Positions 32,816 to 42,900 of a stretch of 64,000 nucleotides of DNA are shown here, piece by piece. Numbering within the stretch: the stretch's first letter is position 1; every line of letters starts with the position of its first letter. Both the position numbers and the translations under genes were made by a program. The stretch covers positions 1,432,539-1,496,538 of the forward strand of contig JAUIRK010000916.1 of assembly GCA_030549495.1 (NCBI GenBank), written 5' to 3'. This DNA comes from Nectonema munidae (Eukaryota; Nematomorpha; Nectonematoida; Nectonematidae). The notes under the pieces were generated by a model, which had not been told where the DNA came from, ran no database searches, and was given only the letters and a program-made list of their open reading frames with translations.

Positions 32816-33461
32816 ACACAAGAGAACTAATTCTCCACTTGGTTCAATTTTGTTACTCATCATAATAATAATAATAATAAGTACCATAACTCTGATTTAC
32901 AATTAAAAATACTGCAAAAATGTTTAGATGATAACGAAAGAATTGTCAAGGAAGAAATATTAATTACTTGATTTTGAATGATTCCAAAAATGAATACACA
33001 ATTTATGACCAAAATTGGATTTTAAAGATTGACTCATTGTAGGATCGGTTGTCCTCTTATCACTTATCCTTTTTATGTATACTACAATCTGTATAGTATC
33101 CCGAAGTAGGAATAGGACTATTGTGAAGCTACATCTCGTAAAAGGCAAGTAAATCGCTTATATATTACATTTATTCGAGTTTTATTTATTTTGTATCAAT
33201 ATTCATATAAACCTACATATATATTTGTTGCTCCATATTTTCATTTAACTTTCCTCTACTTAATCTTATTCTCCTTTAATATCCCGTGCATCCTAATGCA
33301 TTACTATATGTACTTTTTTCCCATACTTGTAACACAACTCCTCGCAACAACAATCTGTCCCCTCCTACAACCCCGGCTTATGAACCTCCTCTCATATTTT
33401 ATCTGTCAGTCAACTTTAAACAGTTCTCCCTTCAACCCAGTATATCTCATTAAAACAGCCT

Positions 33462-33545
33462 CTAATCATTACAAAAGATCATCTCTCCTATTCATCTTTG
33501 TCTAATCACTACTAAAGATCATCTCTCCTATTCATCATTTATATA
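33462..33545. repeat. Short tandem duplication, unit about 42 bp
   Basis: AAAGATCATCTCTCCTATTC occurs twice, at about 33,474 and 33,516, inside ~42-bp units that differ at a few bases. It lies in the probable 3' untranslated part of the Penelope-like element. Confidence 0.7.
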
Positions 33546-33619
33546 ATCCCCTTCAACTATCTACTAACTCCGTTTAATCCTTTTCATTCAAAGCATTTAC
33601 ATCTCCTACATTTAGTACT

Positions 33620-33665
33620 TTAATTTGAAAAAGACTCGTGGAGTCGGAAATTCGTTTTATTTAAA
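33620..33665 (+). ncRNA. Degenerate hammerhead-ribozyme-like motif
   Basis: A TTGAAAAA core remnant is followed by the perfect hairpin GACTC-GTG-GAGTC (33,633-33,645) and then GGAAATTCG. A hammerhead has CUGANGA, stem II, then GAAA; this keeps the order and stem II but the first core box has drifted. Minimal hammerheads are known in the terminal repeats of Penelope-like elements, and one lies upstream on the same strand. It is unlikely to be active. Confidence 0.4.
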
Positions 33666-33690
33666 TAAATTTGTTTGAAACGTTATTTTT

Positions 33691-33986
33691 TTATTATTTA
33701 ATAATTTTTTACTTTTATTTTTATTAAATAATATTATCAAAAATAATTAAATTAACTCAAAATGAGTCTCATTTTTTAGAAAAGAGAGAAATAAAGGCGA
33801 TGTTTACAATTCTAAAAATTTAGCAAGAGATCCATAGGAGGCTTTAGGGTTGCTAAGCAAGTTGATTAATTTTGACATGATTTTACATATTTTGTAATGC
33901 AATCTCAATAATGTCATCATAAAAAACTGTTTCATCTCTTTCACATTTATTTTTTCCTTCTTGAACGTTGTTTTGTCCAAACCACG
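33691..33986. other. AT-rich spacer, no gene seen
   Basis: Between the Penelope-like and piggyBac relics. No intact piggyBac terminus (TTAACCC) was found here. Confidence 0.3.
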
Positions 33987-36190
33987 ATGAGTGATATCAG
34001 TGAAATAAGCAATTCGTACTCATACTCATCAGAAAGGTATAACAGTGAAAGTCCAACTTCAAATGATTCCTATGACATTCGTGACAGTCTTGTTGCTTCA
34101 GACAACACAATTTTTACTTGGACACCTACACAGTCTACTTCGCGAAGACGAACAACAAGAAATATCAGAATTATTTCACAATCAGAACCAGCTGATCCTA
34201 AAAATGGAGCTGAGCTATTGAAGGATATAGTCTTGATATTTTGCGATTATTTATGACAGAAACTTTGATTCTTCATATATATCAGAGGTCTGGCAAGACC
34301 TCCGGGGAGACAACTTGCCAGCCTTATTATATATTTAAATGAGTAAATCGTAAAATGCTTAAAAAATATACTTAAAATAAAAATTTCCAAAAAATATTTT
34401 ACATACATATTGAAAGCCACATTTCAAAAATTCTACCTAAAAGTTCAAAAAATTTAACTTTGAAATTGCAGTTTTATTTCATAAAAACTATATGATTGGT
34501 TGAAATGTTTATGTAATATATAATAACTAGCTAGAATTACAAGTAAGTTTTTTTCTAATTTTATTGATTGAAAGTAACTCATTAATTATTATTTAGAAGT
34601 TCTGACCGAAAACATATGAATTTATTTTCCACATATCAAAAGTTTGAAGTAAGAGATTTGTTGGATTATTTTCCTACTACATATTGGACACTCTAAGAAT
34701 CCATCAATTAATTTGAAATACCTTTTTCTAGAAAAACAAGAAGATCTTTTATGAAAGCAGCAACTTCAAGAGATATGTTTTATATTATACGTTTATTCAT
34801 ATACTTTGATGATAAAAGTTGTAGAAACAATGAGGATAAAAATTCGCCAGTCAGATATATACATGATTATTTTCATGATATATTATAAAGAGGTGAACCT
34901 TAAAATAAATAATTTATTGAGCACTTAAAGTTTTTAAAATGTAAATTTTCGCCGACAGTCGGCTTTTCTAAACACAAAATGATTATGGATAAGATGGAGA
35001 GAAGGATGTAGCTTGAGGCAAAGAATGACGGAGGATTGAAACATATGCTTTTCTTTCGATTTGATGATTTTAATCAAAATTTTAAGTACAATAAATAATT
35101 AATTTATATTATTAATTCAGCCCATGGGTGTGTATGGCGGGATAGATGTTTGAGAAAATTGACAGATGTGCACGAGGGGGTATATTTATTTGTAATCATT
35201 AATTAACATTTTCAATATATTATACACCTCAAGCTTTTGTTACAATAGATGAACAGTTAATTAAATTTCATAGGAGGTTTCCAATTAAAATTTACGATTT
35301 CTTCGTTACGGTATTAAAATATATCATGATAATGACTCTAAAAGTTTTTTATTATAAAACCTCAAGTATACGTTCCTAGGTTAGAAAACCGCAACTATTT
35401 TAGTGGTCAAAGTATGGTGAAACGTTTAGTTAGAGGTTCAAATTTAGCTAAGGGCATAGGTATTAAAACCTATCAGGTTTTTACTTCTTATAAATCATGG
35501 GAATGGACTAGAAATAAAAATTATACAATTTGTGGAACAGTAAGATCAAACAGAAATGCGAAAGCAAATTTTTATTTTATAGAATTGCATCTTTGATAGC
35601 GCATATTCCCCATAAACACGCACGCAAAAATTTCAAAGCAGTGCACCTTTCATCTAGTCAGCATTTAAAAGAAATCAAAACAGAAGCGGCATATAGAATA
35701 CCAGAAACATAAAAGCGGGGTTGATATAGCAAATAAAATGCTTAGATCTTACACTTGCTATAAACCAGACATAGTTTGCCAATATAGTTGGATTATTCCC
35801 AAACATAATTCTCCAAATCTATATCCTACTGCAAAAGATGGTGGAAAAAATATTTCCACAGAAGTTTATATCTAAAACTATCACAAACTTATATGAGACT
35901 TAGATCTGAGAATAACCGAATACCTAGAAATATCCTCAACGTTTATCATTCCATGGGTAACATTTCTCATTGAATGATACACAGTCTAATTCTACAGGTA
36001 ATTATTATTTACCTACATGCAAGACTAAAAAAACAAAAACGACAAAATTTCAAAGACGTCACAGATTTATTTGTAAATTACATTCAAATATATTTGTTCT
36101 AATTGTAAATAAGCATTTTTGTGCACAAATTTATCACTTGCTTTACAGTTGTTTATATATTATAATGCTTGAATTACATCATGTTTTATT
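33987..36190 (+). pseudogene. piggyBac transposase relic
   Basis: Plus strand. An ATG at 33,987 opens a Ser-rich acidic N-terminus (MSDISEISNSYSYSSERY). Further on come SRDMFYIIRLFIYFDD and NSPVRYIHDYF at about 34,760-34,885, which match the DDE_Tnp_1_7 fold of piggyBac. A VTIDEQLIKFHRRFP block with a catalytic Asp lies near 35,240-35,290, and GVDIANKML near 35,718. The C-terminus near 36,015-36,145 retains Cys/His residues of the zinc-binding tail. There are multiple stops and frameshifts, and the ~80-bp repeat at 35,116 lies inside. The terminal repeats are not visible. Confidence 0.75.
35116..35195. repeat. Short ~80-bp dispersed repeat inside the piggyBac relic
   Basis: Third copy of the segment at 3,613 and 41,112, core CCCATGGGTGTGTATGGCGG. 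It lies between two blocks of piggyBac transposase, so it was inserted there, and its ends TAATTCAG and TTTGTAAT match copy B better than copy A. Confidence 0.65.
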
Positions 36191-36778
36191 TTCCTTTTCA
36201 TTTTAATACCTTTGTCTTAAATATGAAAAAGTATGGTATTTCTAGTCGCAAAAACAATAACTTTGTTATAATTTTAGGAAATTGTTTTTTTTATCTTAAG
36301 TTGAAAACATTTTTCATGGGTTGCAATCAAATTTTTTGATCAAAAAAACTAAAAAACACAAATATATTATCAAAGAATATAAATATATGTAAACATAGAT
36401 CAAATTTAGCTTTTAATGAATATATAAGTAAAATTTTATATTTAATTTAACAAAACTTTTTTTAAAAAGTATATTATTTTTTTGATAATTTCCCGCTTTC
36501 CTGGGGAAAAATAAAAATTTTCGTCACACTAAATTATCTTTATTAGACACGGGATCCCGAAAGAAACACTATCTCAAAGTCATAAAACGCCAGTTTTAAT
36601 TAAAACTAATTAATTTTTTTAATTAATAGTAACTTTTGATAACTAATGCGTTCGAAAAACACGAAACACATTTTAACACATTTAAAAAAAATTTTTTTTA
36701 ATAAAATACCTATCTATAAAAATAAAGAGAATCATATGAAAGAATGGGGTTGTTAAAGAGAAAAAGTAAGGTACTTAC
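36191..36778. other. PHAX-like intron, AT-rich, no gene seen
   Basis: Sequence just downstream (minus strand) of exon c. The only landmark is the splice donor GTAAGT at 36,778-36,773. Confidence 0.4.
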
Positions 36779-36870
36779 AACAGTTAGAAGACCACCGATA
36801 CTTTCGAGATGTGAAGCCTCGCGTAAAAATTCTAAAACTTTGAGAGAACCTAGAACATTGATGCTGTCCT
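36779..36870 (-). CDS. PHAX: PHAX-like gene, exon c (copy B)
   Basis: The exon lies between acceptor TTTGATTTAG and the strong donor GTAAGT. Its two first bases complete the codon left by exon b, then exactly 30 codons follow and the exon ends in phase 0, matching exon d. It reads DSINVLGSLKVLEFLREASH and ends ESIGGLLTV, the counterpart of the PHAX segment RVVRILGNKKAIELLMET...NGGLF just before the RRRTPGG motif. It falls across the left end of the visible A/B match, so the same exon is cut by the window edge in copy A. Confidence 0.85.
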
Positions 36871-37130
36871 CTAAATCAAAAAATAGAAATTCATAGAACT
36901 AAAACTAAAATAGATTTGGCATCGTTATTCGTTATCTATCTAAATCAGTGAAAAATCAAGTAACTTAACTTTTTCAATCTAACTATGAATAAAAGCAAGC
37001 ATGAATCTGATATTCTTCTCAGATTAGCTTGGTTCTGTGGAGTATGAACCAGGATTGAAATGGACTACAGGATCGCACAGACTTGAAAAAATGAGTGCCT
37101 CATAAAAAAGTACTAGTAAATAAAAAAACT

Positions 37131-37278
37131 AATAAAACAATTTTCACTATTTTAAAATAGAACCGTCTGTTCTCAGAATAATTTCAAAATAATAGGAGGC
37201 ATAAAGAATGCGTTTATTTGATATTTTCAAGTTTTTATAAGCAGCAAAAGCCAACGTTTAAGTAGCTAACCCTTATAG
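37131..37278 (+). repeat. Inverted-repeat arm, left (copy B)
   Basis: Copy B equivalent of 319-466; its inverted partner is at 46,978-47,133. Confidence 0.6.
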
Positions 37279-37360
37279 GGTGATTTGGTAGCACTTGTGT
37301 TTTTTTTACATATTGTAAAGATTCATAGTATACAAAAATGGTAATTTAACCTTTTGAGGA

Positions 37361-37389
37361 CCCCCCCCCCCCCTGGATGTGCGCCCCTG
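37361..37389. mobile_element. hAT-type terminus with poly-C tract (copy B)
   Basis: Equivalent of 551-580; the C tract is one base shorter and starts after GAGGA rather than GAGGAT. Confidence 0.5.
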
Positions 37390-37873
37390 GGCAAATTGAT
37401 AATTTAATTGCAAAATTGATGCAAATACAAAAGTATGCTGTCACTAAAATAATATCATAAAATGAAAATAAATAATTTGAAAGAATGAAAAATTGTTAGA
37501 ATAGTTATTTTCAATGAAAGCTATTCTATAAGACCGCCACTTCTTTAAGAGCGCCACTTTCTTACAGTCCCGATCAAATTTACATTAAAAATACCCTGTA
37601 AAAGACCACCACCTCTGTAACGGCGCCAGGCGCCACTACATTGGAGTCCGAATCTTATTAAAAACTTGCACAAGAACGCCACGCACCATACTAGAGTAGT
37701 ATATTATTTTGTTAGCCTTCCTTATTTATTATCTACATTACTAGAAAATGAAATCTTGCATCAGTTGACTACTGAGATGACAAAAAGAAACTTTCTAATG
37801 ATGTTACGTGAATTACAACTAAACTTGAAATGTAATTTATCATATGACTGGCACGCGTACATCTTGATCACTT

Positions 37874-38003
37874 TTAACCCTTTGAGGACCAGTGGGTCAC
37901 CTGTGATCCAAGAAATGAAAATCGCCTGCTTTGAATATATAAAATTCCATTGAAAAAGAAAGCAGACGAATCTCCTCTTCAAAATGTTGGTCCTCAAAGG
38001 GAA
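37874..38003. mobile_element. TTAA-flanked MITE, piggyBac-like (copy B)
   Basis: Equivalent of 1,072-1,202, with the same near-perfect arms CCCTTTGAGGACCA/TGGTCCTCAAAGGG and intact left TTAA only. Confidence 0.65.
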
Positions 38004-38538
38004 CAATGAACGGTAATCTTCGATGTGTATCAAGTTATGCAGAGTGGTAGATAAAATAAGATTTCATGTATACGACTAACACGCATATGCCTTATGTCAT
38101 TCATGTAGCATTGATAATTGTAATTAATGATGTATACGTATTTACGTGGCAACTGTTTTTCTTAGAATGAAAGTTTCTTCATCACATATTTTTGCTTTAT
38201 TTAGAGCTAACACATAATAATTGTTTTCTATCAAAACGTATAAAGTAAATAAAAAAAACTCTGTCCCTTGTAGATAAAGTTAAGGTGATTGAAATGTAAG
38301 AAAAAATTGAAAGTTCACGTAAAGTGGCTGGCGCATTCAGCGTCAGCAAAGATCAAGTTCAAAATATTATGAAGCGAAAAGCCGAAATTTTGCATGATTT
38401 TCAAAACAATGCTCCAAACGATCGTAAACGTAAAATGCGAAAAACAGGAAATGAAAAAGTTAATGAACTAAGTTGAAAGTGGTTTCAAGACTCTTCAACT
38501 AGACGAGTACAAGTCAGTTTGTAAAGCGTCATAATATT

Positions 38539-39738
38539 GTGTTTCGATCTGTGTCTGGGGAAAGTGGTGATGTAGACAAAAGTGTTGTTTGTAATTGGAA
38601 ACAAAAGCTTTCTACCATTTGTGCTGGGTATGAGCCAAAAAACATTTTTAACATGGATGAAACTGGCTTGTTCTACAGAAACAATCAGCGAAACAAATCA
38701 TTACATGTTAAAGGGCATAACACACATGGCGGTAAACAGTCTAAAGACCGCATTACCGTTGCTTTATCTGCTTCAATGACTGGAGAGAAATTTCCTTTAC
38801 TTGTGATAGGAAAATCGGAAAATCCTCGTTGTTTTAAAAACATTGATAAACATTCACTTCCTGTTAAATATAAGTCAAATAAAAAGTCGTGGATGACAGG
38901 TGAAATCTTTGATAATTGGGTAAAAAGGTTTGATTGTCAAATGAAAAATCAAAAAGTTTTGATTGAACCTGAGCACCCTCATGTGACACTTACTAGCGTT
39001 AAATTAGTTTTTCTGCCACCAAACACATCAGTTATTCAGCCCATGGATCAAGGCATCATACAGGCCATGAAGCTAAAATACAGAAACAGACAGCTACAGT
39101 TTGTTTGTGACAACATTGCGAAAGATGAGTTCATCACTGGTCTGGAAATTGTCGGAAAAATTTCTCTTTTGGATGCCATCAACTGGGTCCATAAAGCTTG
39201 GAATGAAGTGACATCTTCCATTATTCATAAGTGTTTTAATCGAGCTGGATTTACTGCAGAGGTTTTCACGAATGTAAACACATCAGATATGGAAAGCACG
39301 GAGATTGACGTTGATGTTTTCGAAGAAACCAATGATGTTTCTTCATCAGTTTTATGTCTTTCCAAAGAATTATTTGGATTACAATTCAACAATCTTCACC
39401 ACATTGATGACCTTCCTACCTCAAATTATGCAATTGACTGGGATCGCTCCGCTTCAGATATTCTTCATGATAACGAAAAGGACTCAGATGGTGATGATGA
39501 TGACGATGGTAAAGAGCCAGTTGAAGAATCGTTCAAGCCACCTTCTTTAACTCATGTCCAAGACTGCATAGAAATATGTAAGCAATTTGCTTTGCAAACA
39601 GGAAACAATGACATGCTAAAACATTGTTTCGACATGCAAGATATCACCATTAACATAAGAATGAAAAAATATACAAAGCAAACAACCATCACGAACTTTT
39701 TTAAAAGAAAGCGAATTTTTTTATACATAATGAATTAA
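38539..39738 (+). pseudogene. pogo/Tigger transposase, long open frame without the second catalytic Asp (copy B)
   Basis: An open frame of about 399 codons covering the DDE domain: FNMDETGLFYR, GKQSKDRITVALSASMTG, SWMTGEIFDNWVKRFDCQM and LPPNTSVIQPMDQGIIQAMK, then an acidic DSDGDDDDDGKEPVEE segment and a Lys-rich C-terminus. Between MKNQK and HPHVTLTSVKL the usual LLFLDNAPSH stretch is replaced by VLIEPE, so the second catalytic Asp is missing. The N-terminal DNA-binding piece (38,305-38,475) is separated by stops. The long frame is not evidence of function. Copy A carries a different lesion at the same spot. Confidence 0.8.
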
Positions 39739-39929
39739 ATGTTTTTATGCGTTTTTCCTGTTATATTCTAATAAATGTTTTTATTGATAAATTTTTTCGA
39801 AATTGTGTTAATTTTCTATGATAAATTTTTCAGATACTGAAGGTGAACCTTAATAAAACCGCCACCAGGCGTAAAACAGCCGCTTTTGACTGGTCCCAAG
39901 GGTGACTGTCTTAAACAGGTTTGACTGTA

Positions 39930-40340
39930 TATCTTTACTCTCATTTTTTTCATTTTATCTATAACAGATAACAGTAAATCGTTTGAACAAAGTTTAAATT
40001 TGAAAGATTCAATTCCATGGTCAAGAAATGGCAAATATAGTTGTTCTGACAAATAATAATTTGGTACGAAGGCAAAGCTTTTATTAAACTTGTTAGCTAA
40101 GTTAACATCATCATAATATTCCTCCCCTTCTTTAATATATATATGTTTATTTTTTTCCCTTTTAGAATTTTATTGATACTAGCCCAAGTTTTCTGTGTTG
40201 AATCATAGTTGGAAATGTTATCTGAATAATATTTATATTTTAAATTCTTTATTTTGTATTTAATATGATTTCTTAATAAAATGTATTCATTCTTTATTAG
40301 TAAATTCTTATTTTTTTTGTATTTCTAAAAAAGTTTATCT
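39930..40340 (-). pseudogene. LINE ORF2 fragment (B-only insert)
   Basis: The minus strand reads IKNEYILLRNHIKYKIKNLK and then DSTQKTWASIKILKGKK and FPFLDHG-type sequence, which corresponds to the linker before the reverse transcriptase in LINE-1 (ISIRNEIKYKIKSLK). The fragment is broken and truncated at both ends. It is absent from copy A. Confidence 0.65.
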
Positions 40341-40379
40341 CGTACCGAAAAATTTTTAATAGAAAGAAAATTTTTTAGC

Positions 40380-40925
40380 CCCCCCCCCTCCCTCTTATAA
40401 ACAGAGGCCTAGCCAGTAATCGATTTTATACGACCAATGAGTAATCATTTTCTCTCTCTCTCTGCTTACTCTTTACTACAATATATCCCTGAACTACTCA
40501 AGCACTAGCTCCAGCATTTTCTTTTCCTTTAATGTAACATTTTCTATTACATCATGGATTCTAGATGGTCAGCACCAGAGCCCTATGGCTCAGCATCTTC
40601 TGTGAACTTATCCTCGCTCACGACTGCGGTAGCGCAGCTTACTCGCTGCATTGACGAGCTTACGAAGCACAAGATGCCCCGAAGTTCCCGCAATTACCCT
40701 ACTCACCACCCAATCTTTTCTATATCCCGGTGTATCAGCACAAATAGGAACTCCTCTAGGATATACCCATGGTACTATTTAGAACATGAAGTAATGCAGA
40801 TTCCCCCTCGCGCATTATCACACCTTTGAGTGGATTTCATATTAGAAGCTCAGAAAGGCAAGGTCCTCAATCTCAAGGAGAGGACTGTTAGATTTAGTAA
40901 ACTTCCTAATATTTTATAGTTTAAT
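40380..40925 (+). mobile_element. Possible LTR-retrotransposon remnant (B-only insert)
   Basis: A stretch less A+T-rich than its surroundings, with a ~92-codon open frame (40,554-40,829, MDSRWSAPEPYGSASSV) and, near 40,885, a purine-rich tract followed by TGTTAGATTTAG, as at the start of some copia-type LTRs. It is incomplete and broken; only a fossil fragment is present. The call is tentative. Confidence 0.3.
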
Positions 40926-40949
40926 TTTCTTAAACAGGTTTGACTGTAA

Positions 40950-41111
40950 AAATAAAGGCATTAAACAATCAAATAATTTTTTTAAAGCGATAAAACAGAA
41001 TTAAATACAATTTGAAATTTAAAAAACCATGCATAGAGTAAAAAATTGATGGATATAATTAGAGACAATTTAGAGGCGAGTACAGGTAGAAGCTGATCCG
41101 TTGGCCCATCT
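40950..41111. other. Intron b-c (copy B), no gene
   Basis: Rejoins copy A at 3,444 onwards. Unremarkable. Confidence 0.35.
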
Positions 41112-41192
41112 AATTCAGCCCATGGGTGTGTATGGCGGGATAGATGTTTGAGAAAATTAACAGATATGCACGAGGGGGTATATTCATTTGTA
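41112..41192. repeat. Short ~80-bp dispersed repeat (copy B)
   Basis: Copy B version of 3,613-3,690; its ends (TAATTCAG, TTTGTAAT) are those seen at 35,116. Confidence 0.6.
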
Positions 41193-41719
41193 ATATTTTT
41201 AACTGTCATAAAACTTAGCTTTTCTATTTTAAGCATGATATTCTGATTTTGTCAAGGAACAAGAGAACGGATGTCTTGATTTTGGAAAGCCGCCAAATCT
41301 TTGTCTTTATCATCATCATCAAATTAAGACTTTGTCTTTATCGCTTGTTAGAATGCCTTTAAATTACTTAAGCATTCGTCTTGAAATGACTTTAAAAAAC
41401 TTTAGTATTTGAAAGGTATATTGACTTGCGTAGAGATCAAATTTACAATTTAGACGAACTATTGTTTCGCCATTCAAAAAAATTGGCGAAATAATGAAAA
41501 AAATATAGGTTTTAGAAAAATAATGAAAAAAATTATTCAATTTTAAGAAGGGTTGAGTCATTAGAGGTCAAATTAAAAAGCTGACTAAGAAACGGACGAG
41601 ATAAAGATTTCAGAGAATAATGGCCACGATAAGACCGAATTTTAAATAACACTCATAGATAAATGGAAGATGATGATGATGATGAATATATGTAATTGTA
41701 AATATAGAAAATAAAATAC
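41193..41719. other. Intron b-c (copy B), remainder
   Basis: Matches 3,691-4,220 with few changes. No gene is seen. Confidence 0.35.
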
Positions 41720-41969
41720 TTATAAGTTGCGTGTTTGTTTCTGATAAGAACTCTCCGATTGTAGATGCCAATTTATCAATGTCATCATTTAGATTGAGAC
41801 TGTGCTTTGTACAAAATTCATCAAGACTTCCTGATTTCTCAATCCTAGATCTTATATGAGGTCTTTTCTTAAAGAAATCGTTTTGGCTTAAAGGCACTTT
41901 ATGAGGCAACTTTGGTTTTCGATTTTTTTTAAATGTTAAGTTTTTGGATTTACTGTTCGAAGATTTATT
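41720..41969 (-). CDS. PHAX: PHAX-like gene, exon b (copy B)
   Basis: Same borders and phases as 4,221-4,473 in copy A but 250 nt: one Ser codon of the run after the acceptor is deleted in frame. No other amino-acid change is seen inside the exon; the first visible replacement relative to copy A falls after the donor, in the intron. That pattern, with an in-frame indel, fits selection on coding sequence in at least one copy. It encodes the basic segment, RPHIRSRIEKSG and the helix before the RNA-binding core. Confidence 0.75.
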
Positions 41970-42642
41970 CTAAATAGAAAATTTATGAAGTAACTAATTT
42001 ACAAACTTACATGCGCTAGGTAAGTAAAATTGGTTGCAAGTAAAATACAGTTGACTAAATCTATATTTATATATTTAATCCTCAAATAACAATATTATAA
42101 AATTTGTATAGTTTCTCTATTTTACAATCTTTGATTTTTAGGGGTACAAAAATGTTTTAATTTTTAGCTTATATAGATATCTGTAAAATGTTGAAGAGGT
42201 ATAGAATAACTAAAAAATTGCATAAGCAGAGTATACATAAAAAACATTTTACTGTCGATTGGGGTACAAATTTTATACCAAAATTTTTGTCAAATTCAAA
42301 TTTCGTGTTTATGATATTTCGAGAAGTCATATCTTGAGTAATGTTTTCATAAAATTATAGTTTTGGGAAACAGAAATTATAAATTTCCTCATTTTAGTCT
42401 CCTAAAATGAGGAGATTCTTTGCATCCTAATTATGAATAATCGGCGCATCACTAGTAGCAAATCACAAAAATTTAAAATTTTATGCGTGTGCTCAAAAAA
42501 TAAAATATGTCTAACAAACTCTGTATAAAAATGAATTCAAATTACTAAGTATATTAGTTTCTCTAACTAATGCATTGAGAAAAACTAAAATATAAAACAA
42601 AAAATACTCAAAAAAGTAAAATGGTTATTTAACCTATAGAAC
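41970..42642. other. Intron a-b (copy B) with B-only insertions
   Basis: Contains ~0.3 kb at about 42,110-42,415 and ~48 bp near 42,447-42,494 not found in copy A. The first includes TCTCCTAAAATGAGGAG, a small palindrome. No protein is encoded and no family is recognised. Confidence 0.4.
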
Positions 42643-42700
42643 CAGGGGCGCACATCCGGGGGGCGAGGAGTGGGCGACCGCCCCCCCCCCCCTCCCAAAT
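42643..42700. mobile_element. hAT-type terminus with G/C runs (B-only)
   Basis: Begins CAGGGGCGCACATCC, then a G run, GCGAGGAGTGGGCGACCG and a long C run. G and C runs can pair. It is absent from copy A at this place (4,940-4,975), so it is a later insertion, now a fragment without a visible second end. Confidence 0.5.
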
Positions 42701-42900
42701 AATTTTCTATAAGTAAGAGTTGCTGCTTGCTTATAAAACATGTATGATCGCATAGAAGGAATGCAGACTTTCGAATCAATCAAACATCATGCCAAGCTGC
42801 TCTTAAATTCCTATCGAACATGTTTTACAGACGATATGTGAGAGCTATATAATAATAATCCATTGCTTCAATATGCACACAGGTCACAGAGCAAACACAT

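Larger units (their letters stand above)
31870..33690 (+). mobile_element. Penelope-like retroelement with GIY-YIG domain, broken fossil
   Basis: Plus strand. The reverse transcriptase end is recognised by GLPTGG...SP and the YIDDIL catalytic motif near 32,010-32,030, then a PYLDISFQT-type block. A GIY-YIG endonuclease follows at about 32,600-32,700 (YKLTCNLYGEYYIGE and FRLRQH). This domain pair, in this order, is diagnostic of Penelope-like elements. The element is 5'-truncated, has several breaks, and is interrupted by a TTAA-flanked MITE at 32,690-32,815. A hammerhead-like motif lies near its probable 3' end at 33,620-33,660. Probably old. Confidence 0.8.
37520..39927 (+). mobile_element. 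pogo/Tigger-like DNA transposon relic (copy B)
   Basis: Equivalent of the element at 700-3,120, with the right terminus AAACAGGTTTGACTG at 39,927 followed by TA. A second copy of the same ~20-bp end occurs at 40,928-40,947, bracketing ~1 kb of other DNA. A TTAA-flanked MITE lies inside at 37,874-38,003. Confidence 0.8.

Noticed and set aside
33191-33505. Plus-strand 104-codon frame rich in Leu, Phe and Tyr
   Set aside because: It lies in the pyrimidine-rich untranslated part of the Penelope-like fossil and includes a 42-bp tandem duplication.
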